Source of the DNA: Microbulbifer thermotolerans
Lineage (GTDB): Bacteria > Pseudomonadota > Gammaproteobacteria > Pseudomonadales > Cellvibrionaceae
DNA length: 64,000 nt
NCBI RefSeq assembly: GCF_900112305.1
Contig: NZ_FOKT01000006.1
Location: 186,001 to 250,000, forward strand
Direction: 5' to 3'
This document shows, piece after piece, positions 51,694 to 62,146 of this stretch. The position numbers were made by a program, and so were the translations under genes. The notes beneath the pieces are model-generated. The model saw nothing but the letters and a program-made list of their open reading frames with translations. It was not told the DNA's origin and made no database searches. The number at the start of each line of letters is the position of its first letter. The first letter of the stretch is position 1.

Positions 51694-53662
51694 TCTTCCG
51701 GAAGGTTTGGAGGAAATCACGGAGCGGGAAAATAATTACGAAGAGTCCCCGCATTTGCACAGCCGGTCCGTGGGTATTTCCCTCATCAGTGCCGCGGCTG
51801 AAAAGCGTGGGCTGAATGTCAATATGCACCGGGGATTGGTTTACGAGATTTCGGATGAGAACCGGCGGGTGCTTTTTCTGCAAAACTCGCCGGAGAACTC
51901 GACGGTCTTCAGCTATTGCGCACGTAAAAAACACTTGGCAAAGATTTTGCTGGCGCGCAGGGGGGTACAGGTCCCGGCGGGAGAAGTGTTTACCCGTTAT
52001 GATGACGCTTTGCAGTATTTTGAACAGTGTCATTTTCCTGTGGCGTTAAAGCCCGTGGACGGTGCACATGGAACCGGAGTCAGCGCGGGCGTATCCACCG
52101 TAGAGGAGTTTCAGATTGCTTGGGAGAATGCCAGCGCGTCCGCGAGCGAGGTCATTGTCGAGCAGTCGATTAAAGGGTATGACCTCCGTGTCATTGTGAT
52201 CGGGGGCAGTGCTGTGGCAGCTTATATCCGAATCCCCGCCAATGTGGTTGGAGATGGTGTCAGTACCATAGCGGAGTTGGTGGAGCGTAAGAATGAGCGC
52301 CGCAAGCTGAACCCGAGTCTAAGGATCGATATGCTCAAGCGTTTCGATCTTCTGGAGCGTCAAGGGCGTTCTTTGAGCGATGTTCCCGCTGAGAACGAAA
52401 GGGTCTGGCTGGCCAGTGTGGCCAATATATCCGTCGGTGGTGAGGTGGTACAGTGTATTGACCATATCAATCCCTCGGTGTTGCGGGTAGCAGAGGAGGC
52501 GGCCAGGGCTTTTCCGGGATTGCCACAGGTCGGTGTGGATTTAATGCTCGATGACTCCGGAGAACGTGAGCGTATTTGGGTTATAGAGGTGAATTCCAAT
52601 CCCGGTATTTCCGATGCCGTTTTTCCCGGTTACGGCAGGCCGGTCGATGTGCCGGATGCCTTGCTCGATTTTGTCTTCAAGAAACAGCCGCAAAACACCG
52701 GTACAACCGATGAGTACCCGCTGGTATTGGCAGAACCCTACACCTACGCCACCTGTGAGCCTTTATTATCAAAAAATTCAGATCGCCAGGTAGAGTTAAT
52801 CAAACAAGCTGCCTACGCCTGTAATCTCACGGTGGAGGATCTGGCGGACAATTTGTATGTTCTTTCTTCGCAACACAATTCCGTCACCTTTTACAAGGGC
52901 CTGCCGGATAGAACCAATGTGATTTCCCGCAAGGCAAGCCGAAACCGTCGCTGGTTATTGGAGCTTTTGCAGCAGCGGGGCGTATTTGCGTCTGTCCATC
53001 CTTCGGATAGAGCACCTTATATGCAGTATCGCCTGGTTGTCGTTAACAATACGCTGGTGGCAGGTATCAGCGGCGGCAGTCACTCCGGCAAGAAGGGAGA
53101 GAAGTGCCGTTTTGATCGCGGTAACCGGGATGTCAGTGATGAAATTCATCCCGGGTTTGCGCGCATCGCTATAGAGGCGGTCAATGCAATTTTCAATCCA
53201 TTCATTGCCGGTATTGATCTTATTGCCACGGATATCCGTCGCTCTCCGGACCGGCAGACCTGGAAAGTGAATGACGTGCTTTGTCATCCCAACCTGTCCC
53301 TGCATCACTTCCCCAACTGCGGTCTGGGCCGCGACCTGGCCGGGAAACTGATTCGAGCGCTTTTCCCCGAGCTGGCTAATCAATCTCTGCCCAACCGTTG
53401 TGTATTCGCAACCATAGAAGGGCGGGTGCAGGGTGTCGGCTTCCGCAACTGGCTGGAAAGGCAAGCCGTATTACACGCTGTCCACGGTTGGGCGCGCAAT
53501 ACGCCAGATGGGAAGGTGGAAGTGTTTATGGAGGGAAGAGAGAAGGCAGTGGATGCCCTGCTGACTCTATGTGAGGCCGGGCCGCCTGCCGCCTCGGTAT
53601 CCGGGATCTCCGTGAAAGAGTATCCGTTTGTCGGTCTTCGGACATTTATTGTTCTCCGCTAG
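51674..53662 (+). CDS. Cyanophycin-synthetase-type ATP-grasp ligase fused to acylphosphatase
   Basis: 662 residues. The first ~330 form an ATP-grasp domain close to that of cyanophycin synthetase and bifunctional glutathione synthetase: PVALKPVDGAHGTGVS, VIVEQSIKGYDLRVIVIGGSAVAAYIRIPANVVGDGVSTI, and the metal site VIEVNSNPGI. A second, shortened ATP-grasp-like segment (about 375-570; RLVVVNNTLVAGI, GIDLIATDI, VLCHPNLSLHHFP) lacks the glycine-rich parts and is probably inactive. An acylphosphatase domain (about 575-662) keeps both catalytic residues (Arg in GRVQGVGFRNW, Asn in WARNTPDG). ATP-grasp enzymes join a carboxylate and an amine through an acyl phosphate. Candidate substrates are Asp side chains of the repeat protein or free amino acids. 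Start uncertain between ATG 51674 and 51683. Confidence 0.85.
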   Translation: MGRMDISLPEGLEEITERENNYEESPHLHSRSVGISLISAAAEKRGLNVNMHRGLVYEISDENRRVLFLQNSPENSTVFSYCARKKHLAKILLARRGVQVPAGEVFTRYDDALQYFEQCHFPVALKPVDGAHGTGVSAGVSTVEEFQIAWENASASASEVIVEQSIKGYDLRVIVIGGSAVAAYIRIPANVVGDGVSTIAELVERKNERRKLNPSLRIDMLKRFDLLERQGRSLSDVPAENERVWLASVANISVGGEVVQCIDHINPSVLRVAEEAARAFPGLPQVGVDLMLDDSGERERIWVIEVNSNPGISDAVFPGYGRPVDVPDALLDFVFKKQPQNTGTTDEYPLVLAEPYTYATCEPLLSKNSDRQVELIKQAAYACNLTVEDLADNLYVLSSQHNSVTFYKGLPDRTNVISRKASRNRRWLLELLQQRGVFASVHPSDRAPYMQYRLVVVNNTLVAGISGGSHSGKKGEKCRFDRGNRDVSDEIHPGFARIAIEAVNAIFNPFIAGIDLIATDIRRSPDRQTWKVNDVLCHPNLSLHHFPNCGLGRDLAGKLIRALFPELANQSLPNRCVFATIEGRVQGVGFRNWLERQAVLHAVHGWARNTPDGKVEVFMEGREKAVDALLTLCEAGPPAASVSGISVKEYPFVGLRTFIVLR

Positions 53663-53735
53663 GGGTGATTACTTTTCGAAAGTACTGAGTTGAATATCCG
53701 GAGCGCGTGAAACAGCGGTTTTTGAGGTAGGGAGC

Positions 53736-54401
53736 ATGCCGATGCATGTCGTCAAGTCTGTTTTCTGCACGCCGATATTGGTGCGGGACTGGGGGGATTC
53801 CGCTGATTTAAACCAACGGCTGAGCAAAATTATTCTGGAAAAGGAGGCAAAAGCACCGGCAGTCCAGCGTTCGAATATTGGCAGCTGGGATTCCAACAAG
53901 GATTTCCTGGAGTGGCCCTATACAGAGATTCAGCAGTTTAAGGCTTTTATCGTAGAGGCGGTCAGAGAAATTACGTTCAAAGCCACCAAGGGCAAGTACA
54001 ATCCGAAACCGGAGGATATGTTTGCCCATGCCTGGGCCAATGTATCCCGGGCAGATAGTTACCGGAAAATCCACAATCACGAGTCTTGTACCTGGTCCGG
54101 TGTTTACTATGTCAAGTCGCGTCTTGTGAAGGAAAAATGCAAGAGCAGTGGGAATATTGAGTTTCTCGACCCCAGAATGCTCTGTATTGCCACGGAACTG
54201 CCCGACAGCAATTTCGGTGGCCGGGTCAAATTGCTGCCGCGGGCTGGCAGAATGGTGCTCTTTCCGAATTGGCTGCATCACTATGTCAATCCGGTGGAGG
54301 ATAAATCGCTGCGGATTTGTATCGCTTTCAATGTGAAGCTGGAAACCAGCTCTGTAAAGCGGCGCATGAATACCATGTGTGCCTTGGGTGGGGTTTCCTG
54401 A
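53736..54401 (+). CDS. 2OG-Fe(II) oxygenase family protein (TIGR02466-like)
   Basis: 221 residues, no signal peptide. It shows the pattern of the putative 2-oxoglutarate oxygenase family TIGR02466: HNHESCTWSGVYYVKS near residues 112-127, GNIEFLDPR, and RAGRMVLFPNWLHHYVNPVEDKSLRICIAFN with the distal His near 180 and the 2-oxoglutarate-binding Arg near 195. Such enzymes hydroxylate amino acid residues or small molecules. Position as last gene of the secretion/ligase operon suggests hydroxylation of the repeat protein (Asp beta-carbon is a known target of other oxygenases) or of the product of the ligases; this is inference. AGGGAG precedes two close ATG codons (53736 and 53742). Confidence 0.8.
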   Translation: MPMHVVKSVFCTPILVRDWGDSADLNQRLSKIILEKEAKAPAVQRSNIGSWDSNKDFLEWPYTEIQQFKAFIVEAVREITFKATKGKYNPKPEDMFAHAWANVSRADSYRKIHNHESCTWSGVYYVKSRLVKEKCKSSGNIEFLDPRMLCIATELPDSNFGGRVKLLPRAGRMVLFPNWLHHYVNPVEDKSLRICIAFNVKLETSSVKRRMNTMCALGGVS

Positions 54402-54534
54402 GACAGTGACGATGTATCTTTAGGGGCACTGTCATGAGTTTGGGCGCGCAGAGAAACTGTTCACGCCATGATCCTGGCTTTCTATCTGTCGGAAAGCGTC
54501 TCTTTCTCCGTGCAGAAAGTTGCCCGTAGGTTCC
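54402..54534. other. Convergent intergenic region
   Basis: GACAGTG (54402-54408) and CACTGTC (54427-54433) form an inverted repeat with an 18-base loop just after the oxygenase stop, and AGGTTCCTTAAGGAACCT (54530-54547) is a perfect palindrome centred on the stop codon of the opposing gene. Neither has a T tract; they may still act as transcript ends. Confidence 0.45.
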
Positions 54535-57500
54535 TTAAGGAACCTCCGTATAACTGCTGCTCTTCTGTGCTTCCTCCATCAAAAGACGGGGTACATCGCC
54601 AAAATCGGAATCCCTCCGGGAGCCTTTGATTAATATCAGGTCCGCGCTGCGTGCGAATTCCGCCAGATAGCGGACCAGTGGCGCCGCTGTGGAGAAATGC
54701 GGACCGAGTATTGTTTCCGGAAGCTGTTCGCGCAAGTAGCGCATCTCATCACCGTGCGTGATTACCCAGTCCGCGCCGCTGGCGAGCAGAGGTTCCGCCA
54801 GCTTGTGGTGCAGCGCCCTGGCTTGTTCGCCGAGATGTACGATGCGCCCGAGTACGGCGATTTTGCGCCCGCCGTCGTTTACCGGAGTCTGTTCAAATAC
54901 GGAAAAAGCGTTCAGCATGGAGCTGATAGTGGCATTCCAGCTGTCGTCGATCACACTCAGCAGGCGGCCGCCCAGGTCCAGTTGGAGGCGCTGCAGGTGT
55001 CCTTCGTCCAACTGCAGATGTTGCAGGGTTTGCGCCGCCGCCTCCAGGTCCCGTTCCATGGCGTAGACGGCGGAGAGGGCTGCCACGGCGTTGTAGACCA
55101 TGCCGGTGCTGGGCGCAGCCACGCGAAATTGGAGCTGTTGATCTGGCGTGCGCAGAGTTACCCAGCTGCCTTCTTCGTCGCCGCGTATATCCACTATCTG
55201 TATTTCCGCGGCGTCGCTGCTGCCGAAAATCACAACGCGCTGTGCGTGTTTACGCGCCTGTTGCATCACGTAATCAAAGCATTGCAAATGTTCCCCGACA
55301 ACAGCGACTGCACGGCCTGTGAGGCCGTCGAAAATACGGGATTTCCACTTTGCGGTGTCCTGCACGGTTTTTACCCGCTTGGTGGTCTGGGACAGGCCGA
55401 TCTCGGTAATCAGCGCAATGGTAGGTTTGATCTGCCGTGTAATGGGGCCGCGCTTCATCCACAGCGCGCTCTGCGCCACTTCGATCACTGCGGCTTCGTG
55501 GTCGCCATTCAGGCTGGCGAGCATGGAGGGGGCGCCGACACGGGAATTGTAATTGCCGAGGCTGGTGAGCGCTTTTTCCCGGCTGCCGAGCATTTGCCCC
55601 AGCATTTTCAGGGTGGTGGATTTGCCTGCGGTACCGGTAATTGCAATAACGTCGCCGTGGAAGCGGCTGCGCGCGGCAAAGCCGAGTTCGATAATCGCCT
55701 TGATGGGGTCGTCCACTTGCAATACCGGTAGCTGGGGCGGCAGTCCGGGCACTGGTCTGGCGACGATAGCACCGGCGATAGTGTCGGCGAAGCTGGGCAG
55801 TTTTTTGTGCAGGTCCCAGCCCTTGGGCCAGGGCGTGGTGCTCTGTTCGTGGAAGGCGCGGTCCAGGTTGGTGTGGGCCACGAACAGGACCGGGGCCAGG
55901 GACTGCGGGATAAACCCTTTGCCGGAGACCACGCTGCGCACAAGCCACCCCTGCGGCGGTTCCACCAGCCAGCGGCCGCCGGTGACCGCTAACAGCTGTT
56001 CGGCGTTCCATGTCTGGCCGGGGTGGTGCTCGTGTACCAGCGGGGGAAAATCTGTTCGGTAGTGGGGCGGTTTTTTCTGTTTGGCAGCGCTGTTTTTCGC
56101 CTCGATATCGATATGGGTGACCATGCCTTCCAGCGGGACGGGATCGATGGTTTCCCCCGCGGCGATCAGTCCCAGGTGCAGTTGCAGCTTGGCTTTTGTC
56201 AGAGTTTTGGGGGCCGGTGGCCTGAGGCCGTAGAAATCCCGGTAAATGACGCCAGGCTGCCAGCGGCTGGTGGGCATCTGCCAGTCGCAGGGATCGTGGT
56301 CCATGGCTTTTCCCCAGTAGGGCATGGACGTTTTCTCCGTGGGGACAGCGCGGAAATCAATGCGGTAGTCTTTGCTCGGTATTTCATCCGCGGTCCAGAA
56401 GGATTCCACCCACAGCAGCTGCCGCGACTTGATCTCGCGCGGATGGAAACGCAATCCCACCAGTGTGAGCGGGCCGAAACGGCGCGGGGAAATCCTCGCA
56501 TCTTCGGGCACTGAGTCCACCTGCCAGGCGGGATTTGTCGGGCGGGGGGTATGGATGAGCGCGTCCAGGTTGTAGCGGGTGGGGGCCACCGGTTCCCGCT
56601 CGGCTCGGGGTCTGTCCGGCGGGGCCAGGGTAATGGTGGCACTGCCGTCTTCGAGCAGTTGCATACTGGTGCCGAGTTTTGCGCACAACTCTGCGTAACG
56701 GCGGCTTGCGGCTAAGGCTTTGTCCCCAGTCAACTGACGGCTGAAACCGAAACCTGCGCCTACGGGCACGAAGTGGACTTTTTCCACCCCCCGGTGGCTG
56801 AGCTCCAGGCGGAAGACGCCGCTGTCGGCAAGGGTGTGGCGCACGGCATCGAAGAGCAGGTCGCCGGCGTCGTGGATGATCGGGCGTTCGCGATAAATCT
56901 CAATGCCCTGTAGCAGGTGGGCACTGGCCCCGAGCACAGCGTCGGCGCCGGCATCGATGATTGCCTGGCCCACAGCGATTTCCTCCAGCCCTGGGTGGGT
57001 TTCCAGGTTGGGACCCCAGTGAACCGCGACCAGTACCACCTGTGCCCGCTGCCGCGCCGCCTGTATCCGCGGCGCCAGTTGCGCTATCCACAATTGTGGG
57101 TTTGACAGAGGCAGGTAGGCACAGCCGGGCGAGTCCTCGCCGGCGGCGAAACGCCGCTGGGTTGCGTCCACGGAAAAAATAGCCACGTTGAGCGGGCCGG
57201 CGGGGCGGATTACCGGTGTCAAAGCGGCGTTCAGATTGGGCCCGGCGCCGGTGTGGCCGATACCGACCGCATCCAGCCAGCGGCACTGCTCCAGCAGCGC
57301 TTCGGGGCCGTAATCCCCGCTGTGGTTGTTGGCGGTGGTGACCACGTCGATTTTCGCAGCTGCCAGTTGCCGCAGCATTTCCGGTCTGGCGCGGTAGTAG
57401 TAGGGGGCGGATTCCCCTTTGTCGACGCCCTGTTCGCCGCTGGTTGCCACCACGCATTCCAGGTTGACGATACTGAGGTCGGCGTCGTTGAGCGCGGGGA

Positions 57501-59304
57501 TTTTTCCCAGTACCGCTTCTTCTCCCAACTCTGCAGTGCGGTAGTGCTGGCGCCGCGCCAGGTTGACATCGCCTCCCCAGGCTGCCACTGGCGCGTCGCT
57601 TTGCGGCGCAACCGGGTGCAGGGTTTCGTCCACAAGGGGCGTGGGCGCTGCCGCCTGTCCGCCGTTGCGCAAATAGTTCCGGTAAGCCACAAATCCGGAC
57701 AGATAGTGCTCCACATCGTCGATACGCACGCGGAAGGCGTGGTGGCGGATAAAAAAGCTGCCGGTGATTCGCTGAGGGTTGCGGAAGAACATGGCGAATT
57801 CCGGCCAGAAGTAGCCGTTGAGCAGGTAGTGGGCCCGCTTGTGCAGTGCGCGGTAAAACCAGTCCAGGTTTATTTGCGTCAGCAGGTGCGCAAAGCGCTC
57901 CTCCCGCTGCAGGCGGGCAATCATCTTTTGCGCCGCCATCATCAGTTCGAGCAGGGTGGGGAAGGTGGTGATGCGGTTTTCCACAAAGTCCAGATAGTCG
58001 GCGACGTTGCGGATACCGAACTGATAGTACTTCTCTTCCGGGCGGTAGAGCGTCAACTCATTGACACAGTAGCTCAGCCAGTGATCGTGGGCTCTCCAGT
58101 GTCTGGCGGCAATAAAGTAGGCAAAGGCTTTTTCCACCATGGCCAGCCAGCGGGGGTTGCGAGTGAGCCCGTAGAGACGCATCAACCCGAAAGCCGCTTC
58201 ACCGTCGTAGTAGACAATGCGGAACGCCTCCTTGACTGTGAGATCCGGGAATTGCAGCACATGCACGAATTTACCGCTATGCGGGTCTTGCATGTATTGA
58301 ATGCCGAGTGCCAATTCATCCATCAGCGGCAGGTATTGTTCCGATTTGGTGAGCTCGGTGAACTTCACAAGGGCGAGCAGGCACACGGCATTGCCGCCGA
58401 GTTTTATTTCGCCGTTGCTCTCCACCAGGAAGGCGGCGTCTGCACCGGATGGCAGGGTGACCCGCTGGATGAGTTTTTCCGTCAGGTAGGTGATCGACCG
58501 GTCGATGGCGTCTTTTAACTTTTGATCCCCGGTCACTTCCCAAGCTTCCAGCATGGCGTAGGTGCTGCTGGTGTGCCGCAGGGTATTGTAGGTATCGATA
58601 TATTTGTCGTAACAGGCGTGCCAGCCGTAGTAAAAGCGGCCGCTGGGTTTTACCTGGCTGGCCAGGTATTGGCTGCTGGTTTCAATGAGTCGGGTGACAC
58701 TGTCTTCATCGAGTGTTTCAATAATGCGTCGACCGGCATTGCGTCCCGGTCCGTAGAGTGGTACCGGGCTTCCGCACGCATCGCAAAAAATCCCTTTGGT
58801 GGATAGTACGAAGACCGTTTTTTCATCGGAAAAATCGACTTCCAAATGGTTGCCGTAGCGTCTGCGGACATAGGAGCGGAAATTTTTTTCGTTGATGACG
58901 GCGTGGCTGATTTTATTGCCACCATAAATCATGGCGTTGCCGTTTAGTTCCTGTTCCAGGAAGGCGTATTGATATTCCGGGTCCAGGGCGATGCCGTAGC
59001 GGAAATAGGCGCGTTTGGTCGCTTCGAAACGCCGCTTTAAATCGCCCCAGGTCATGGACTCCGCTTCGAAAATCCAGTCCACCCTAAGCCAGCAGACATC
59101 CATCTTGGACGCGTTGGCGGCGCGCCGCGCCATCGCGGCGGCCGTCTGCCAGGCGGTGGCGAAATCCTTTGCGCTGGCGTGTTGAACCTTGGCCCGCTGT
59201 TTGCCGTCACTCACGGAAAAAAACAAAGTATATGGCGGTGTGAGTTCGCGCAGCGCTTTTTCAACGGCGGGGCGGGTTTGCATCAACAGTTTGGAGAGGG
59301 ACAT
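54535..59304 (-). CDS. Multidomain CapA - MurF-like ligase protein with N-terminal helical domain
   Basis: 1589 residues, no signal peptide or membrane segment. (a) About 1-560: unknown N-terminus then a helical, toroid-like region (TSSTYAMLEAWEVTGDQKLKDAI; repeated amphipathic helices with YYDGEAAFGLMRLYGLT). (b) About 575-860: CapA/PgsA metallophosphatase-fold domain (AAWGGDVNLARR, VNLECVVA, TTANNHSGDYG, VAVHWGPN, GASAHLLQGIEIY) as in poly-gamma-glutamate capsule proteins. (c) About 890-1110: beta-rich, unrecognised. (d) About 1125-1589: MurF-like amide ligase with the P-loop ITGTAGKSTT near 1225, IEVAQSALW and DDSWNATISSMLNAF. Mur ligases add an amino acid to a carboxylate with ATP, as the CapB/PgsB and cyanophycin synthetase Mur domains do. 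Convergent with the ATP-grasp operon. No Shine-Dalgarno sequence is visible before the ATG. Confidence 0.85.
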   Translation of the reverse strand: MSLSKLLMQTRPAVEKALRELTPPYTLFFSVSDGKQRAKVQHASAKDFATAWQTAAAMARRAANASKMDVCWLRVDWIFEAESMTWGDLKRRFEATKRAYFRYGIALDPEYQYAFLEQELNGNAMIYGGNKISHAVINEKNFRSYVRRRYGNHLEVDFSDEKTVFVLSTKGIFCDACGSPVPLYGPGRNAGRRIIETLDEDSVTRLIETSSQYLASQVKPSGRFYYGWHACYDKYIDTYNTLRHTSSTYAMLEAWEVTGDQKLKDAIDRSITYLTEKLIQRVTLPSGADAAFLVESNGEIKLGGNAVCLLALVKFTELTKSEQYLPLMDELALGIQYMQDPHSGKFVHVLQFPDLTVKEAFRIVYYDGEAAFGLMRLYGLTRNPRWLAMVEKAFAYFIAARHWRAHDHWLSYCVNELTLYRPEEKYYQFGIRNVADYLDFVENRITTFPTLLELMMAAQKMIARLQREERFAHLLTQINLDWFYRALHKRAHYLLNGYFWPEFAMFFRNPQRITGSFFIRHHAFRVRIDDVEHYLSGFVAYRNYLRNGGQAAAPTPLVDETLHPVAPQSDAPVAAWGGDVNLARRQHYRTAELGEEAVLGKIPALNDADLSIVNLECVVATSGEQGVDKGESAPYYYRARPEMLRQLAAAKIDVVTTANNHSGDYGPEALLEQCRWLDAVGIGHTGAGPNLNAALTPVIRPAGPLNVAIFSVDATQRRFAAGEDSPGCAYLPLSNPQLWIAQLAPRIQAARQRAQVVLVAVHWGPNLETHPGLEEIAVGQAIIDAGADAVLGASAHLLQGIEIYRERPIIHDAGDLLFDAVRHTLADSGVFRLELSHRGVEKVHFVPVGAGFGFSRQLTGDKALAASRRYAELCAKLGTSMQLLEDGSATITLAPPDRPRAEREPVAPTRYNLDALIHTPRPTNPAWQVDSVPEDARISPRRFGPLTLVGLRFHPREIKSRQLLWVESFWTADEIPSKDYRIDFRAVPTEKTSMPYWGKAMDHDPCDWQMPTSRWQPGVIYRDFYGLRPPAPKTLTKAKLQLHLGLIAAGETIDPVPLEGMVTHIDIEAKNSAAKQKKPPHYRTDFPPLVHEHHPGQTWNAEQLLAVTGGRWLVEPPQGWLVRSVVSGKGFIPQSLAPVLFVAHTNLDRAFHEQSTTPWPKGWDLHKKLPSFADTIAGAIVARPVPGLPPQLPVLQVDDPIKAIIELGFAARSRFHGDVIAITGTAGKSTTLKMLGQMLGSREKALTSLGNYNSRVGAPSMLASLNGDHEAAVIEVAQSALWMKRGPITRQIKPTIALITEIGLSQTTKRVKTVQDTAKWKSRIFDGLTGRAVAVVGEHLQCFDYVMQQARKHAQRVVIFGSSDAAEIQIVDIRGDEEGSWVTLRTPDQQLQFRVAAPSTGMVYNAVAALSAVYAMERDLEAAAQTLQHLQLDEGHLQRLQLDLGGRLLSVIDDSWNATISSMLNAFSVFEQTPVNDGGRKIAVLGRIVHLGEQARALHHKLAEPLLASGADWVITHGDEMRYLREQLPETILGPHFSTAAPLVRYLAEFARSADLILIKGSRRDSDFGDVPRLLMEEAQKSSSYTEVP

Positions 59305-59655
59305 GTTTTTAACGTGTTGGCTGTGGATTTTGGCGCGCCTGTGTATTCGCAGAAGCGCCTACTGGATGAATATTTAACCTCTGAAATATTGTTGGCGGTC
59401 CAACGAAAGCGTTGTATTCAGCGGTGATGTCTTTGCGGGGCAATGTAATGCCCGGCCCGCGCGCAGAAAGGCCGACCGATGGATTCGCCAGAGCGGGCAT
59501 CATTTTTCCCTGGGATAGAGTGAAGCCCGTTTATTTCGCTACGGCGAAAAAAAGTATAGACCCGGTGCCGGATACTGCCTGTTGGGGATTATTGCGGTGA
59601 AATTGACGTGAAATCGCGCTGAGCGAAAGGGGGAAGTTTTTGGCGAAATGATTAA
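59305..59655. other. Upstream region of the CapA-MurF gene
   Basis: About 350 bases with no credible gene; it should hold the minus-strand promoter of the large ligase gene. Contains GGGCAATGTAATGCCC (59440-59455), a short palindromic hairpin. Nothing else is recognisable. Confidence 0.4.
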
Positions 59656-59845
59656 GGAACCTCTGATTAATTCGCTTCCTGACGGTAAAAATTCTTTGGA
59701 GCTAGATGAGAAGCTCAGGTGATAGGATGGCTATTTCGAAACCGTCGGATACAGGGAAGTACTCGTGCGTTTTCGAAATGTCCGTCCTATTGCCTGAGCG
59801 CCCCGGAAGCCACCATAGTGTTCACGCGAATTAATCAGAGGTTCC
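59656..59845. repeat. Inverted-repeat element copy E (best preserved, MITE-like)
   Basis: 190 bp with perfect 20-bp terminal inverted repeats, GGAACCTCTGATTAATTCGC (59656-59675) and GCGAATTAATCAGAGGTTCC (59826-59845), flanked by TAA on both sides (59653-59655, 59846-59848), a probable 3-bp target duplication. Subterminal arms TCAGGTGATAGGATGG and TCCGTCCTATTGCCTGA also pair, each ending at a TTTCGAAA box, so the element folds into a long imperfect hairpin. No coding capacity. Compared with copies B and C one internal hairpin arm is missing. Confidence 0.93.
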
Positions 59846-59896
59846 TAAGTCCGGGCGGGCACTTCACAGGTCTTGAGCGAATGGCTCTGAGGTATT

Positions 59897-62086
<2,190 letters not shown>

Positions 62087-62088
62087 CT

Positions 62089-62146
62089 ACCCTATTGCTT
62101 GAGCGCCCCCCGCCTCACCGCTGGCCGGTGCGAAAGTGTCAGAGGT
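62089..62146. repeat. Remnant of the inverted-repeat element (copy F)
   Basis: ACCCTATTGCTTGAGCGCCC (62089-62108) and GTCAGAGGT (62138-62146) correspond in order and spacing to the right half of copy E (CCTATTGCCTGAGCGCCCC ... ATCAGAGGT). The end sequence overlaps the stop codon of the LysR gene. Confidence 0.65.
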
